From Methanolapillus ohkumae (GTDB lineage Archaea; Halobacteriota; Methanosarcinia; Methanosarcinales; Methanosarcinaceae), in the NCBI RefSeq assembly GCF_032594355.1, contig NZ_CP131061.1, positions 1,116,001-1,180,000 on the forward strand: 64,000 nucleotides of DNA. The letters run 5' to 3'. This document shows, piece by piece, positions 63,118-64,000 of this stretch. Under the pieces are notes generated by a model that saw only the letters and a list, made by a program, of their open reading frames with translations, ran no database searches and was not told the DNA's origin. Each line of letters starts with the position of its first letter. Positions within the stretch are counted from its first letter, which is position 1. A program made the translations under genes and the position numbers.

Positions 63118-63591
63118 ATGAAAATTCAAAAAACCGTGTCCCTTTTCATCTTGATTTGTTTGATGATTGCCTTGCTCTCCGTTCCGGCTGCCGCTCATGG
63201 AACATACATGAGTTATGAAACCGGAAACATCAAAGTCAAAGCTTGGTACCAAGGCGGGGAGCCAATGGCAAACTGTGATTATGAAGTTTATTCGATTATT
63301 GCAAGCAATGGAAATGAAAACGAAACCCTTTATTTGACCGGAAAAACAGATGAATCCGGTACTTTGACATTTGAGCCAAAGGACAGCGTCAGCATTTACC
63401 GGGTGAAAGTCGTTTCCGGAGAACACGCCGCCCAACGGCGTATTGATTTGGCGGACGGCGCCGCAAATGCCGCCGGGGACCATGGAATTTCCTGGTTGAA
63501 TGTATTTGCCGGACTCGGATACATTGTCGGAATCGCCGGAATTTTGATGTATGCGCTGTCCAGAAAAAATATGAATAATACAAAAAAATAA
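63118..63591 (+). CDS. CbiL/NikL-like accessory protein of metal uptake
   Basis: A 157-residue protein with a signal peptide (residues 1-25, ending SVPAAAHG) that leaves an N-terminal region starting with His. An Ig-like extracytoplasmic domain follows (VKAWYQGGEPMANCDYEVYS, TGKTDESGTLTFEPKD). One C-terminal membrane helix (NVFAGLGYIVGIAGILMYAL) ends it. This matches the CbiL/NikL or fused CbiN-like accessory subunits that sit beside CbiM/NikM. AAGGA lies 8 bases before the ATG. It lies between cbiM and cbiQ in the same operon. The stop is TAA. Confidence 0.8.
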   Translation: MKIQKTVSLFILICLMIALLSVPAAAHGTYMSYETGNIKVKAWYQGGEPMANCDYEVYSIIASNGNENETLYLTGKTDESGTLTFEPKDSVSIYRVKVVSGEHAAQRRIDLADGAANAAGDHGISWLNVFAGLGYIVGIAGILMYALSRKNMNNTKK

Positions 63592-63617
63592 GCAAGTAAA
63601 AAAATAAGCAAACTGAA

Positions 63618-64000
63618 ATGAATACAATTTGTCGTGACAAAATGAAACTGCCGGCCGAAATCTACTCAACTTTGAATTCACCGATTCACCGAATGAATCC
63701 GATGACGAAAGTCATTGTTTTTTTACTGCTTGTGTTTTCGGTATCGATTGTCCGGTCCGCCGAATCGGCGGCATTCATTTTGATTTTGGCCGTCGTCATT
63801 TGGGCGTTCTCAAAACTTCCGGCCGGATACGTTTTAAGAACGATGGCAATGCCGTTTTTATTTATCTTTCTTTTTGTTTTGGCGCTTTTGGTGAGCGTGG
63901 ATGGAGAAAACATTTATTCCATATGGATTTTTAATGTGACAGCGGAAGGAATGGAACAAGCCGCGCTCATACTGATTCGAGCGACTGCGGCACTTTTATT
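63618..64000 (+). CDS. cbiQ: CbiQ-type ECF transporter T component, 3'-truncated
   Basis: The first 127 codons of the energy-coupling membrane component. They read LPAEIYSTLNSPIHRMNPMTKVIVFLLLVFSV, then more helices (AAFILILAVVIWAFSKLPAGY, PFLFIFLFVLALLVSV). The NSPIHRMNPMTKV start is typical of CbiQ. It should join CbiM to an ATPase (CbiO) that would lie beyond the window. The start could be ATG 63618 or ATG 63642; neither has a strong ribosome binding site. The gene runs off the end. Confidence 0.88.
   Translation, partial: MNTICRDKMKLPAEIYSTLNSPIHRMNPMTKVIVFLLLVFSVSIVRSAESAAFILILAVVIWAFSKLPAGYVLRTMAMPFLFIFLFVLALLVSVDGENIYSIWIFNVTAEGMEQAALILIRATAALL

Noticed and set aside
1..64000. tRNA, rRNA, prophage or defence system
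   Set aside because: No TTCGA-type T-loop with matching acceptor stem, no rRNA-like sequence, and no integrase, capsid, restriction or cas genes were found. Apart from the IS30 element the genes are ordinary chromosomal ones.

Overview
The window is an AT-rich archaeal chromosome segment, most likely from a methanogen. Archaeal hallmarks are RfcL, archaeal-type IleRS and ValRS, an MptE-type pterin kinase, DUF373 and UPF0280 proteins, and a geranylgeranyl reductase. Methanogenesis marker protein 8 points to a methanogen. Of 39 genes whose stop codon is visible, 26 end in TAA, 13 in TGA and none in TAG, while two otherwise intact genes (a PaaK-type ligase and an IS30-family transposase) carry one in-frame TAG each. 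This suggests a pyrrolysine-decoding lineage such as Methanosarcinaceae; a Methanimicrococcus-like host is a guess, not shown by the sequence.

Layout. 1-7 kb: end of a rubrerythrin, ileS, an AAA+ ATPase coupled to a small unknown gene, and a methylthio-nucleoside phosphorylase. 7-14 kb: a secreted protein, a DUF1294 protein, a DsrE-like protein, valS and a small coiled-coil protein. 14-18 kb: a heterodimeric ABC exporter. 18-23 kb: mptE, a DUF373 membrane protein, a large two-TM membrane protein and a secreted small protein without a standard start codon. 23-27 kb: a flavin-binding split-barrel protein, two half-size MgtE-like transporters and a PhoU/TrkA-C protein. 27-36 kb: a small unknown, the mmp8-GGR pair, dapL, a UPF0280 protein, MscS and the TAG-containing ligase. 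36-41 kb: a CPA2 antiporter, an HdeD-like protein and an IS30 element. 41-51 kb: a coiled-coil protein, a PPP phosphatase, a repeat-rich surface protein, a fused phosphatase/NAD kinase and rfcL. 51-62 kb: two giant paralogous surface proteins. 62-64 kb: a P-type ATPase relic and a CbiM-type cobalt/nickel uptake operon running off the edge.

The intergenic DNA is structured. A GC-rich repeat (here 'repeat A') recurs about 15 times. It is almost always just downstream of a gene and in that gene's direction, with inverted pairs between convergent genes. A second module ('repeat B': a GATGC/GCATC hairpin, degenerate ~28-bp GCAGCAA units, and an end module) often follows it and abuts stop codons. 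Many short tandem repeats occur both between genes and in frame inside genes. No rRNA, tRNA or CRISPR array was seen.
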